Assembly: GCA_900547155.1 (NCBI GenBank)
Contig: URFH01000027.1
Coordinates: 1 to 38,679 of the forward strand
Reading direction: 5' to 3'
DNA length: 38,679 nt
Source: an uncultured bacterium
GTDB taxonomy: Bacteria > Cyanobacteriota > Vampirovibrionia > Gastranaerophilales > Gastranaerophilaceae
Numbering within the stretch: position 1 is the stretch's first letter; every line of letters begins with the position of its first letter. Made by a program: the position numbers and the translations under genes. The notes under the pieces are model-generated. The model searched no databases, was not told the origin of the DNA, and saw nothing but the letters and a program-made list of their open reading frames with translations. Below are positions 31,013 to 38,679 of the stretch, one piece after another.

Positions 31013-31633
31013 ATGGATACAGTACAAAAACAACGTGAGCTTATAGAGAAACTCGTTAAAAGTAATAACAAATTTTCAGGAAATGAAGATCTTTTTGAGG
31101 ATTTTTGTTCTGAAACTTTTAAACGCTCTTATTCTTTGTTCCAAACACTGGACGAAGACCATCTGGAAAGCTATATTTCCAAAGTTGTCAACACGGCGAT
31201 TCTTACCGTGCTTAAAGAATCCGGACGCGTCAGAAGACGCGACAACAAATATGTCAGCACAAACGAAGTTCCGCTTTCTGCCTCACCGGCACCGAAAGAA
31301 GAACCGGCACTAGCTGCACAAGCAGCAGAAACGCCTGCAACACTTGACAATTCCGCCGGAATCTCACAGGTTCTTTATGATATTGCCGATCCGAGAGCGT
31401 CTTTTGAAGAAAAACTCGTAAGAAAGGATTTGCTCCAGAAAGTTGTTGATATTGTCCTCGTTGCACAAAAAAATCAGCCCGAAAAAGAGTATTTAAAAAT
31501 ATTTTACCTTAGATATGTCCGTGAAATGAAGCAAAAAGAGATTGCGAAAGAAACAAATCTTTCTCAGTCAGAAATAAGCAAAAGGCTTCTGGACATTGCA
31601 GAAATTGTAAAAAATCATTTTGCGGGTAATTAA
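31013..31633 (+). CDS. Sigma-70-like (ECF-type) protein
   Basis: The 206-aa product has a region-2-like helical N-terminus (about 10-80) and a convincing region 4: YLKIFYLRYVREMKQKEIAK then ETNLSQSEISKRLLDIAEIV with a helix-turn-helix at about 172-198. A variable Ala/Pro linker (90-120) separates them. The size and layout fit an ECF sigma factor. The gene lies right after a protein with an anti-sigma zinc finger, so they are likely a sigma/anti-sigma pair, although the usual order is sigma first. Region 2 is diverged, so assignment is less firm than for the group 3 factor. An intrinsic terminator follows. Confidence 0.75.
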   Translation: MDTVQKQRELIEKLVKSNNKFSGNEDLFEDFCSETFKRSYSLFQTLDEDHLESYISKVVNTAILTVLKESGRVRRRDNKYVSTNEVPLSASPAPKEEPALAAQAAETPATLDNSAGISQVLYDIADPRASFEEKLVRKDLLQKVVDIVLVAQKNQPEKEYLKIFYLRYVREMKQKEIAKETNLSQSEISKRLLDIAEIVKNHFAGN

Positions 31634-31637
31634 TTGT

Positions 31638-31672
31638 GAAAAAAGGGGCGGTATAAAAACCGCCCTTTTTTG
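31638..31672. terminator. Bidirectional intrinsic terminator
   Basis: A-run, GGGGCGGT, loop, ACCGCCC, T-run. It separates the sigma-like gene from the convergent pilT. Confidence 0.9.
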
Positions 31673-31695
31673 AAAATTTGCTTTTTTCACCCGAA

Positions 31696-32763
31696 TTAAA
31701 GGCTGATAAGTCTCCTTAACTCTTCAGGACGGCTGGATTTTGCAAGCGCGTCTTCTGCTGTGATGAGTTTTTGCCTGTAAAGGTTGGCAAGAGCAGTTTC
31801 CAGCGTTTGCATGCCGTGCTGGGCGCCGGTTTGGATTGTCGAATACATCTGAGAGGTTTTACCTTCGCGAATCAGGTTGCCCAGCGCGCTGGTAACGACC
31901 ATGATTTCCTGAGCCATAACACGACCTTTTTTCTCGCCGTCTTCATTAAGTTTTGGCAGAAGAGTTTGTGAAAATACCGCACAAAGCGAGCTGGAAAGCT
32001 GAATTCTGATTTGCTGCTGCTGCGCCTCGGGAAATACGTCGATAATACGGTCAATCGTCTGGCTTGCAGAAGAAGTGTGGAGCGTTCCCATAACAAGGTG
32101 GCCCGTTTCTGCCGCTGTGATAGCAAGGCCGATAGTTTCAAGGTCACGAAGCTCGCCTACGAGGATAATATCCGGATCTTCACGGAGCGCTGATTTCAGT
32201 GCGTTTGCGAAAGAACGCGTATCCTGACCGAGTTCGCGCTGGTGAACAACGCTTTTTTTAGAGGTATGAATAAACTCTATCGGGTCTTCAATCGTCAAAA
32301 TATGTTCATTTCTGGTCGAATTTATATGGTCAATCATTGACGCCAGAGTAGTAGATTTACCCGAACCCGTAGGCCCCGTTACAAGAATCAATCCACGCGG
32401 TTTTTCGGTAATTTTTTTAACAATAGGAGGCAGCCCCAGAGCGTCAAAAGACGGAACCTCGGTGTTAATCGTTCTGAATGCGGCTGCGTAAGTGCCTTTG
32501 TTTTTATAAATATTTACCCTGAAACGCCCGATTCCCTTAATTCCGTATGAAAGGTCGAGCTCCCAGTCCTGTTCAAGGCGTCTTCTCTGCTCATTGTTCA
32601 AAATCGGGAACAAAAGCGTTTCTACATTGTCCGATGTAAGCGGTTCGAGGTCTGTTCTCACCAGTTTGCCGTCTATACGAAAAACAGGAGGCAGGTCGGA
32701 TGAGATATGAATATCACTTGCGCCTTTTCCTACGGCATCTTCCAACAACTCTTCTATAAGCAT
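31696..32763 (-). CDS. pilT: Type IV pilus retraction ATPase
   Basis: The 355-aa product is full length for PilT, the hexameric ATPase that disassembles pili during twitching. Walker A is GPTGSGKST (residues 130-138). The Asp box HILTIEDPIE, Walker B DIILVGELRD and His box TGHLVMGTLHT follow. The N-terminal PAS-like part (GASDIHISSDLPPVFRIDGK) is also typical. AGGAG nine bases before ATG 32763 sets the start. It is divergent from kdsA. pilD lies at 20 kb; assembly genes for the pilus are outside the window. Confidence 0.95.
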   Translation of the reverse strand: MLIEELLEDAVGKGASDIHISSDLPPVFRIDGKLVRTDLEPLTSDNVETLLFPILNNEQRRRLEQDWELDLSYGIKGIGRFRVNIYKNKGTYAAAFRTINTEVPSFDALGLPPIVKKITEKPRGLILVTGPTGSGKSTTLASMIDHINSTRNEHILTIEDPIEFIHTSKKSVVHQRELGQDTRSFANALKSALREDPDIILVGELRDLETIGLAITAAETGHLVMGTLHTSSASQTIDRIIDVFPEAQQQQIRIQLSSSLCAVFSQTLLPKLNEDGEKKGRVMAQEIMVVTSALGNLIREGKTSQMYSTIQTGAQHGMQTLETALANLYRQKLITAEDALAKSSRPEELRRLISL

Positions 32764-32850
32764 TCCAACAATCTCCTATTTTTCTTCATTAATGTTATAA
32801 TTATTTTACATTTGTAATGATTGATTGTCAAAAAAATAAAGGGAAATACA

Positions 32851-33675
32851 ATGGTTGAAGTAAAAAAGATAAAATTGAGAGATTTTGAAATCGGGGGAAA
32901 AACTCTCACAATCCTTGCCGGCCCGTGCGCAATCGAAAGCAGGGACATCCTTTTCAAAACAGCGGAATTTTTAAAAAAACTAACTGCTAATCTGGGAATA
33001 AATTATGTTTTCAAATCCTCTTTTGATAAAGCAAACAGAAGCTCTATAAATTCTTTCAGGGGCCCGGGGCTGGAAAAAGGGCTTGAACTTCTTGCAGAAG
33101 TAAAAAAAGAGTTCGATTTGCCCGTTGTAACGGACATTCACTCGCCCGAACAGGCAGCTTTAGTTGCAGAAGTTGCGGATATTTTGCAGATTCCGGCGTT
33201 TTTGTGCAGACAGACTGACATGCTTGTGGCAGCGGCCAAAACAGGCAAAATTGTAAACATAAAAAAGGGGCAATTCCTTGCTCCTGCTCAAATGGCGCCG
33301 CTTGCGCGCAAAGTGAGCGAATCAGGAAACGAAAACATCCTTTTCACTGACAGAGGCGTAAGTTTCGGCTATAACAACCTTGTTTCTGACATGAGAGCCA
33401 TCCCGATTATGCAGGAAATCGGCTACCCTGTTGTTTTTGACGCAACTCACAGTGTTCAGCTGCCCGGCGGAGCGGGCGAATGTTCCTCCGGCGAGAGAAA
33501 ATTCGTGGAAACGCTTGCCAAATCAGCAACTGCGGCAGGCGCAAACGCTCTTTTCTTCGAGGTTCATCCCGACCCTGACAAAGCTCTTTGCGACGGCCCG
33601 AATATGCTGGATTTTGAGGGCGCAGCAAGGGTTTTTGAGGTTTGTAAAAAAATATTTGAGCTTGTGAACGAATAA
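32851..33675 (+). CDS. kdsA: 3-deoxy-8-phosphooctulonate synthase (Kdo-8-P synthase)
   Basis: This cytosolic enzyme condenses phosphoenolpyruvate with arabinose-5-phosphate to make Kdo-8-phosphate for LPS inner core. The 274-aa product shows LAGPCAIESRD (start of the barrel), FKSSFDKANRSSINSFRGPG, VTDIHSPEQA, IPAFLCRQTDML and VVFDATHSVQLPGG, all KdsA signatures. AAAGGG lies before the ATG at 32851; a TTG start at 32821 would add a meaningless 10 residues. Its presence implies a Gram-negative-type outer membrane with Kdo. No other LPS genes are nearby. Confidence 0.95.
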   Translation: MVEVKKIKLRDFEIGGKTLTILAGPCAIESRDILFKTAEFLKKLTANLGINYVFKSSFDKANRSSINSFRGPGLEKGLELLAEVKKEFDLPVVTDIHSPEQAALVAEVADILQIPAFLCRQTDMLVAAAKTGKIVNIKKGQFLAPAQMAPLARKVSESGNENILFTDRGVSFGYNNLVSDMRAIPIMQEIGYPVVFDATHSVQLPGGAGECSSGERKFVETLAKSATAAGANALFFEVHPDPDKALCDGPNMLDFEGAARVFEVCKKIFELVNE

Positions 33676-33710
33676 AAAACGGGCGAGGGGCAACGCAAAA
33701 AAGAAAAATA

Positions 33711-33935
33711 GCACCCCACCCCGGCCCTCCCCAAGTCGGGGAGGGAGTATTAAGCTAAACCCCTCTCCTGACGGGAGAGGGTAATTTTTCAATGTGAGCA
33801 GCGCGAACATTAGAAAAATGGGTGAGGGACGATTAAAAAAGAGTGGAGAATTAAAATAACTGTCAAATCAAGCAGTCTGGCCTCTATTTTTATCGCACCC
33901 CACCCCGACCCTCCCCGAGCTGGGGAGGGGGAATA
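33711..33935 (+). repeat. Long mosaic GC-rich repeat unit, copy A
   Basis: GCACCCCACCCCGGCCCTCC..., an AAGTCGGGGAGG arm, TTAAGCTAAACCCCTCTCCT/GAGAGG hairpin, AATTTTTCAATGTGAGC, CGCGAACATTAGAAAAATGG, GTGAGGGACGATTAAAAAA, TGTCAAATCAAGCAGTCTGG and a second CTCCCCGAGCTGGGGAG hairpin. The unit at 37685-37930 is the same in order and orientation. Together they flank recQ-dnaA. This accounts for the 361-base space 33676-34036. Confidence 0.85.
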
Positions 33936-34019
33936 ATTATAGGGGGAGAGAATATAGCTTAAGCCCGCTAGGCCGCTTCCATGCCCCGCAATGATAGAAA
34001 TAACATCCTGCGGGTAGGA

Positions 34020-34025
34020 TAAAAT
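34020..34025 (+). promoter_or_regulatory. -10-like box of recQ
   Basis: TAAAAT at 34020-34025, preceded by TAGGA. If this is the -10, transcription starts about 34032, five bases before the ATG at 34037, so the message would be nearly leaderless. Confidence 0.35.
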
Positions 34026-34036
34026 TGCAAGACGAC

Positions 34037-35899
34037 ATGTTTTGTGATATCTTTTCGTATGTGATTAATCATAATAACTTACATTCTGAAAATACACCAC
34101 TGGGCGTTTTAAACAAGGTTTTCGGTTACAAAAGTTTCCGCGGCGAGCAGGAGAATATTATAAACTATATTCTTAAAGGCAATGACGCGCTTGTTTTAAT
34201 GCCTACGGGCGGCGGAAAATCGCTTTGCTACCAGATTCCGGCGCTTTGTCTTGACGGAGTGGTAGTTGTGGTTTCTCCATTGATTGCGCTTATGCAGGAT
34301 CAGGTTTTTGCGCTGAAAGAACTCGGCGTCAGGGCTGAATTTTTAAATTCTACGCTGAATTTTGCGCAGGAAGAGGAAATTACAAACGAACTTTTGCAAA
34401 ACCGGCTGGATTTGGTCTATGTTTCGCCGGAAAGGCTTAATATGGAAAGTTTTCAGCAGATTCTTTCAAAAACAAAAATCTCGCTTTTTGCAATCGACGA
34501 GGCGCACTGTGTTTCGCAATGGGGTCACGATTTTCGGCCTGAATACACAAAATTTTATATGTTGAAAGAACTTTTCCCTGAAATCCCCCGAATTGCCCTC
34601 ACAGCGACGGCTGATGAGGCTACGCGCGACGATATTATCAAAAATCTTCACATGGATGGATGTAAAGTTTTTATTTCGAGTTTTGACCGCCCTAACATCC
34701 GCTATACCGTGCAAATCAAGGACAAAGAGCGAAAACAGCTCCTTGACTTCATAAAAACCGAACATCCCGACGATTCCGGAATCGTTTATTGCAATTCAAG
34801 AAAGCGCGTGGAAGAAATCGCCGAATTTTTGCAAAAAGAGGGGTTCAATGTTCTGCCGTATCACGCAGGACTGGACAAAACCGTGCGCGAAGCTAATCAG
34901 GACAGGTTTATAAAGGAAGATTCTGTCATAATGGTTGCCACGATTGCTTTCGGGATGGGCATAGATAAGCCTGATGTGCGTTTTGTTGCTCATCTTGACC
35001 TGCCGAAGTCGATGGAATCTTATTATCAGGAAACCGGACGCGCAGGGCGCGACGGGCTGCCGTCAGACGCATGGATGGTTTACGGGTTGAAAGATATTGT
35101 GCAGTTGAACATGTTCATAACCGCCTCAACCGCCCCCGAGGAGCAAAAAATGCTCGAAAGAAGAAAGCTCAACGCGCTTCTTGGCTATGTTGAGACGGTA
35201 TCTTGCAGGCGGAAAATGCTTCTTGAGTATTTTAACGAATATTACCCTACGATGGGCTGCGGAAACTGCGACAATTGCCTTAATCCGCCTTTAACTTACG
35301 ATGCGACGGTTGATGCGCAGAAGGTTCTTTCCTGTATTTACAGGATAAAAAGCGACGGATTCGGGTTCGGAGCCGCGCATGTTGTGGATATTTTGATGGG
35401 AAAAGAATCGGAAAAGGTTCTGAAATTTTCGCATAACAAACTTTCTACTTTCGGAATAGGAAAAGACCTTGACGCGCGCCAGTGGCAGTCGATTATACGT
35501 CAGCTGGTTATTATGGGGTTTATTGATGTTAATCCCGAACATATGACGCTCAGTCTTACGAAAGAAGCTGTAAAACTGCTCAGGGGCGAGATTCATATTC
35601 AGTTGAGGAAGAATATTCTGCTTCCGAAAGCTAAAAAACCAAAGAAAACAAAGGAATTTTTCGATTCTTACATTCAAAACGAGGGAGATTCGGAGCTTTT
35701 CAAAAAGCTCAAGGCGCTTCGCATGGAATTTGCAAGGGCAGAGAATATTCCGCCATACATTATTTTCCACGACAAAACTTTGCAGGAAATGGTTTACGTA
35801 AAGCCGGATTCGCTGGAAAAAATGGGCGAAATCAGCGGTGTGGGCGAGAAAAAGCTCGAAAAATATGGCGAGGCGTTCTTAAGGGTTTTGAACGGGTAA
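34037..35899 (+). CDS. recQ: ATP-dependent DNA helicase RecQ
   Basis: The 620-aa product is a full-length superfamily 2 helicase for recombination and fork repair. Walker A is PTGGGKS (residues 56-62), with [19 protein letters not shown] (DEAH), [17 protein letters not shown], and the motif VI segment [13 protein letters not shown] zinc-binding subdomain has [10 protein letters not shown]...CGNCDNC, followed by an RQC winged helix. The HRDC domain is at about 535-620 ([20 protein letters not shown], ending [16 protein letters not shown]). A TTG at 34025 would add four residues; the ATG at 34037 is preferred, given the -10 at 34020. It precedes dnaA. Confidence 0.95.
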   Translation: MFCDIFSYVINHNNLHSENTPLGVLNKVFGYKSFRGEQENIINYILKGNDALVLMPTGGGKSLCYQIPALCLDGVVVVVSPLIALMQDQVFALKELGVRAEFLNSTLNFAQEEEITNELLQNRLDLVYVSPERLNMESFQQILSKTKISLFAIDEAHCVSQWGHDFRPEYTKFYMLKELFPEIPRIALTATADEATRDDIIKNLHMDGCKVFISSFDRPNIRYTVQIKDKERKQLLDFIKTEHPDDSGIVYCNSRKRVEEIAEFLQKEGFNVLPYHAGLDKTVREANQDRFIKEDSVIMVATIAFGMGIDKPDVRFVAHLDLPKSMESYYQETGRAGRDGLPSDAWMVYGLKDIVQLNMFITASTAPEEQKMLERRKLNALLGYVETVSCRRKMLLEYFNEYYPTMGCGNCDNCLNPPLTYDATVDAQKVLSCIYRIKSDGFGFGAAHVVDILMGKESEKVLKFSHNKLSTFGIGKDLDARQWQSIIRQLVIMGFIDVNPEHMTLSLTKEAVKLLRGEIHIQLRKNILLPKAKKPKKTKEFFDSYIQNEGDSELFKKLKALRMEFARAENIPPYIIFHDKTLQEMVYVKPDSLEKMGEISGVGEKKLEKYGEAFLRVLNG

Positions 35900-35959
35900 A
35901 AAACCTGGTCATTAAGGGCGACGGAAAAAGGTTTTGAGTTTGTTTCTTCCTCCCCCTAC

Positions 35960-36055
35960 TTATTTATCTTAATTATCCTCCCTCCCCAACTGGGGGAGGG
36001 GCTGGGGTGGGGGACATCCCGTAGGGAAAAGCAAGGGGCAGGGTAGGGAGCGTTT
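35960..36055. repeat. Mosaic GC-rich repeat before dnaA
   Basis: AATTATCCTCCCTCCCCAAC, a TCCCCAACTGGGGGA hairpin, GGGGCTGGGGTGGGGGACAT, CCCGTAGGG and GGGTAGGGAGCG. It is a partial, rearranged member of the family, in the 266-base recQ-dnaA spacer. Confidence 0.7.
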
Positions 36056-36153
36056 TTTCACATATTTCACCCCGCAATAAAGAAAAAATTACCCCTTCAG
36101 GCTCAAAAACTACCAATCCGCGCACCTGACTATATTTAAAAACTTTTTTGAGA

Positions 36154-36159
36154 TAAAAT
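36154..36159 (+). promoter_or_regulatory. -10 box of dnaA giving a possible leaderless mRNA
   Basis: TAAAAT at 36154-36159 is followed by exactly six bases and then the ATG at 36166. No Shine-Dalgarno sequence is present. No strong -35 is seen, and no DnaA boxes lie upstream. Confidence 0.4.
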
Positions 36160-36165
36160 ATTGGC

Positions 36166-37542
36166 ATGACTAACGAAAATGTTGCAGAAGTTTGGAATTC
36201 GGTTTTGGCTATTTTGGAGAAAGAGATTTCTCCATCGACGTTTAACACGTGGATTCAGCCGCTTGAGCCCCAGTATTACGACGAAAACAATTTTGTTGTG
36301 CACACGGGGCAGTCTTTTGCGCCCGGAATGCTCAGAAAAAACCATCATGAGGAAATTGTCAACGCAATAAAATCCGTTGTTGGCAAGGAGCTCGAAATAA
36401 AAATAATTTTCGACGAAGAATTGAAAAAAAAGCTCGAAAAGAAAAGCAAAGCCAAAAAAACAGAAGAAGAAACTACGCCTAATCGCCCGAAATACGACAG
36501 TTTAACCCAAATGCAATCATCAAATTTGAATTTGAAGTATAAATTTGAAAATTTCGTTGTCGGAGCAAACAACAAACTCGCCTATGTTGCCGCAAAAGCC
36601 GTAGCCGAAAGTCCGGGAATAAAATACAACCCGCTTTACATCTACGGAGGCCCGGGATTGGGGAAAACCCACCTTATGCAGGCAATCGGGCATTACATTA
36701 TTAAAAATAAGCCGTCTTTAAAGGTTAAATTCGTTCAGGCTGAAGAATTTGTAAACGATGTTGTAAACGCACTCGCACGCGGCTATGACACAATCGACAA
36801 AATGAACAAATTCAGAAACAAATACAGAAAAGTCGATGTGCTTTTGATTGACGATATCCAGCTGATTGCCGGAAAAACCCGCACGGAAGAGGAGGTTTTC
36901 AACACATTCAACACTCTTCACAGCGCAGGAAAGCAAATCGTCATCACCTCCGACCGAACTCCGAAAGAAATCCCGTCAATTTCAGACAGGCTGGTCAGCA
37001 GGTTTGAATGGGGGCTTATGGCGGACATTCAGGTGCCTGATGTAGAAACAAGAATGGCAATTTTGAACAATTTAGCAATAAGTTCAAACATTGAGGTCCC
37101 GAATGCTGTAATTGAGTTTCTTGCAACGGTTTATGCAAGCAATATCAGGGAGCTTGAGGGCGCGTTTAACCGCGTTACGGCTTATGCAAGCATAAATGAG
37201 GTCGAATTAAGCATTGAAAATGTCAAAAAAATAATAAATTATTCGGAAAAGACCAAAACTATCACGTTTGAGGGCATTGTAGAAGCTGTTGCGTCGCATT
37301 ACAACATTCCGCCCAGGGAAATTAAAGGTTCTGCGCGGCAGAAAGAAATTGCCGAGGCGCGTCAGGTTGCTATTTATCTTGCACGCGACCTGACGAAGCA
37401 GAGTTTTCCGGCTATTGGCGAGTTTTTTGAGAAAAAACACACGACTGTGCTTTATTCTTATGAAAAAGTGAAAGAGGAGATTCCGACGAATCATTCGCTT
37501 GCGAAGACGATTTCGGATATTACTTCAAAAATTACCGGATAG
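36166..37542 (+). CDS. dnaA: Chromosomal replication initiator DnaA
   Basis: The 458-aa product has all four domains. Domain I (residues 5-90: VWNSVLAILEKEISPSTFNTWIQP) is for self-assembly and DnaB binding. The linker is Lys-rich (about 85-110). Domain III AAA+ has Walker A GGPGLGKTH (about 160-168), LLIDDIQLIAGK (Walker B) and TSDRTPKEI with SRFEWGL. Domain IV binds boxes via PREIKGSARQKEIAEARQVA and FFEKKHTTVLYSYEKV; the latter differs slightly from the usual DHTTVLHA. The start has no ribosome-binding site. The origin-like sequence 0.9 kb downstream fits the usual dnaA-oriC linkage. Confidence 0.97.
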   Translation: MTNENVAEVWNSVLAILEKEISPSTFNTWIQPLEPQYYDENNFVVHTGQSFAPGMLRKNHHEEIVNAIKSVVGKELEIKIIFDEELKKKLEKKSKAKKTEEETTPNRPKYDSLTQMQSSNLNLKYKFENFVVGANNKLAYVAAKAVAESPGIKYNPLYIYGGPGLGKTHLMQAIGHYIIKNKPSLKVKFVQAEEFVNDVVNALARGYDTIDKMNKFRNKYRKVDVLLIDDIQLIAGKTRTEEEVFNTFNTLHSAGKQIVITSDRTPKEIPSISDRLVSRFEWGLMADIQVPDVETRMAILNNLAISSNIEVPNAVIEFLATVYASNIRELEGAFNRVTAYASINEVELSIENVKKIINYSEKTKTITFEGIVEAVASHYNIPPREIKGSARQKEIAEARQVAIYLARDLTKQSFPAIGEFFEKKHTTVLYSYEKVKEEIPTNHSLAKTISDITSKITG

Positions 37543-37639
37543 ACGGAATTAGGTATTTTTTAGGAATTTGGGGTTTAACAATAAAAATAAGGGGGTTACA
37601 TGCGTATAAATACCCGCATATCGCCTTATGATAATGAAA

Positions 37640-37990
37640 AAACGCTCCCGACCCCGGTCTTCTCCTAATTTACCCCTCTGGGCTGTCCCCCACCCCGGCC
37701 CTCCCCGAGTTGGGGAGGGAGAACCAAGCTAAACCCCTCTCCAGACGGGAGAGGGTAATTTTTCAATGTGAGCTTTGCGAACATTTGAAAAATGGGTGAG
37801 GGACGATTAAAAAAAGAGGGGGGAGAATTAAAAATAACTGTCAAATCAAGCAGTTTGACCGTCGTAAGCTTTATAAATACTGTTTTTATCGCTCCCCACC
37901 CCGGCCCTCCCCGAGTTGGGGAGGGGGAATATAGCTAATTCCCTCTCCCGGGGGGAGAGGGTGCCCGTAGGGCGGGTGAGGGGCGATTAA
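37640..37990 (+). repeat. Long mosaic GC-rich repeat unit, copy B, with extra modules
   Basis: CTTCTCCTAATTTACCCCTC leads into the unit at 37685-37930, colinear with copy A. It is followed by CCCTCTCCCGGGGGGAGAGGG (37940-37961), GTGCCCGTAGGGCGGGTGAG and GGGCGATTAAAAAG. This is the fullest version of the family and accounts for most of the 504-base space 37543-38046. Confidence 0.85.
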
Positions 37991-38028
37991 AAAGGGGTCG
38001 GCAGGTGAAAATTACTCAATTTCTATTG

Positions 38029-38037
38029 TGATATAAT
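38029..38037 (+). promoter_or_regulatory. Extended -10 of the 38047 gene
   Basis: TGATATAAT, hexamer 38032-38037, nine bases before the ATG at 38047. The predicted leader is only about three bases. Confidence 0.45.
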
Positions 38038-38046
38038 ATTAAAACT

Positions 38047-38376
38047 ATGATTCTGACTGAATTTTCGACATTTTTACAGGCCTATTATGAAAAATACGAC
38101 CCGATTTCGGACAAAAATGCAAAAACTCCGGTTTTTCTGCTGTTTTTCTGGGTAAAAAACAAGCTCGAAACTCCGGCAAAAACAAATGTCGATAAAATTC
38201 TTCAAAAAGAAATTTATATTGCAAAAAACAAGGCCGAGGATTTTTTTATGATTGGCAAATCACCGAGCGGCAGAAAATTAATCGACGCATTGTACAATTT
38301 TGCACTGAGTTTTGAACAGCAGCAATATGCAAGATGGATTCATGAGCGAAAACCGCAGGATTTTAAAAATTGTTAA
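38047..38376 (+). CDS. 109-aa hypothetical protein next to the origin
   Basis: A compact, basic, mostly helical protein (MILTEFSTFLQAYYEKYDPI ... QYARWIHERKPQDFKNC) with a hydrophobic stretch FLLFFWVKN at 30-38. I do not recognise a family. It lies between dnaA and the origin-like region and in the same direction as dnaA, so a replication role is possible but is only positional. There is no Shine-Dalgarno sequence; a promoter sits just upstream. Confidence 0.7.
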   Translation: MILTEFSTFLQAYYEKYDPISDKNAKTPVFLLFFWVKNKLETPAKTNVDKILQKEIYIAKNKAEDFFMIGKSPSGRKLIDALYNFALSFEQQQYARWIHERKPQDFKNC

Positions 38377-38429
38377 AACATGCACTGCGGGCATGTTTCC
38401 ATGCCATTTTTTTGAGCTATCATGGTCAA

Positions 38430-38679
38430 TTTTTGCCTGTAGATAACTTGTTCAAAACTTGTTCAAAAGTCAAATTTGCCTGTTAATAACTTTTCAAAAT
38501 GTTCAAAACTGTATATAACTTAAAAAGTTCTTGAAAGTTGTTGAAAAGTTTTGAACAATCTTTACACAATGTTATGAACAGCTTTTTTCTTATTATATTT
38601 GGGTTACAATAGTTTTATACAGAAAAACGGCGTGCTTATTACTATTATTATTTATATTATTATCTTTGAATTTTTCGTC
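38430..38679. other. oriC: Candidate replication origin (oriC)
   Basis: The last 300 bases have no gene. DnaA-box-like 9-mers (complement of TTATCCACA is TGTGGATAA) are TGTAGATAA (38438-38446, 1 mismatch), TGTTAATAA (38481-38489), TGTATATAA (38510-38518) and TTATGAACA (38572-38580), the last inverted. Between them recurs a second motif, TTGTTCAAAA or its complement: 38449-38457, 38460-38468, 38500-38508 (as ATGTTCAAAA) and 38549-38558 (inverted). An AT-rich tract with TTATTA/TATTAT repeats follows (38585-38670) and could unwind. Downstream position relative to dnaA is typical. The window ends here. Confidence 0.6.

Noticed and set aside
1..38679. CRISPR array or tRNA/rRNA genes
   Set aside because: No regularly spaced identical repeats with unique spacers were seen, and no cloverleaf or rRNA segments were recognised; the dispersed repeats are not tandem with spacers.

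Overview
The window looks like a chromosomal segment of a Gram-negative, probably anaerobic, non-photosynthetic relative of Cyanobacteria (Melainabacteria/Vampirovibrionia, most like gut Gastranaerophilales). This is inference from gene content: a Kdo (LPS) synthase, type IV pilus genes, a group 3 (SigF/SigB-like) sigma factor, a protein whose N-terminus resembles the cyanobacterial DUF1822 family, secreted/membrane proteins with repeated 'FKG' motifs, a fermentative pyruvate decarboxylase, and a VPGH-type (oxygen-labile class) dihydroxy-acid dehydratase. No 16S rRNA or tRNA gene was seen, so the assignment is not proven.

Layout. 1-5.6 kb: an FKG-motif membrane protein, a secreted nuclease-like protein on the other strand, the RNase P RNA gene rnpB, ilvD and a YebC-family gene. 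5.8-11.9 kb: a CaCA-type cation exchanger, a DHH phosphoesterase (NrnA type), a YihY-family membrane protein, a large TPR protein, a lipoprotein and a CxxCxxCC protein. 12.2-15.5 kb: a tight four-gene operon (HAD phosphatase, class III aminotransferase with a cysteine-rich insert, Cys-nucleophile alpha/beta hydrolase, small membrane protein). 15.7-17.4 kb: palindromic repeats, a G-quadruplex motif, an SH3-like secreted protein and a 60-aa protein. 17.4-19.1 kb: a full-length hybrid-cluster-protein homologue that has lost nearly all of its metal ligands. 19.7-25.4 kb: sigma factor-pilD pair, a class II aldolase, and a pdc-sdaAB-sdaAA operon that would convert serine to pyruvate to acetaldehyde. 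25.9-28 kb: paired secreted proteins with a shared domain and a small membrane protein. 28.1-31.6 kb: a 935-aa acidic transmembrane protein with an anti-sigma zinc finger and a TonB-like C-terminus, followed by a sigma-like gene. 31.7-38.7 kb: pilT, kdsA, recQ, dnaA, an unknown gene, and a candidate replication origin at the right end.

About half the intergenic spaces are filled by a mosaic family of GC-rich, hairpin-forming repeats (CCCTCTCC/GGAGAGGG and CTCCCCGA/TTGGGGAG arms, plus a ~153-bp unit present four times). They stand out from the AT-rich background and produce spurious ORFs.

The strongest candidates for undescribed biology are the DUF1822-like/zinc-finger/TonB-like anti-sigma with its sigma partner, and the cluster-less HCP homologue. 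Also notable are the recurrent placement of -10 boxes 6-9 bases before start codons (leaderless mRNAs), the sigma-pilD coupling, and the serine-to-acetaldehyde operon. All functions are read from sequence and memory of families; no searches were run.
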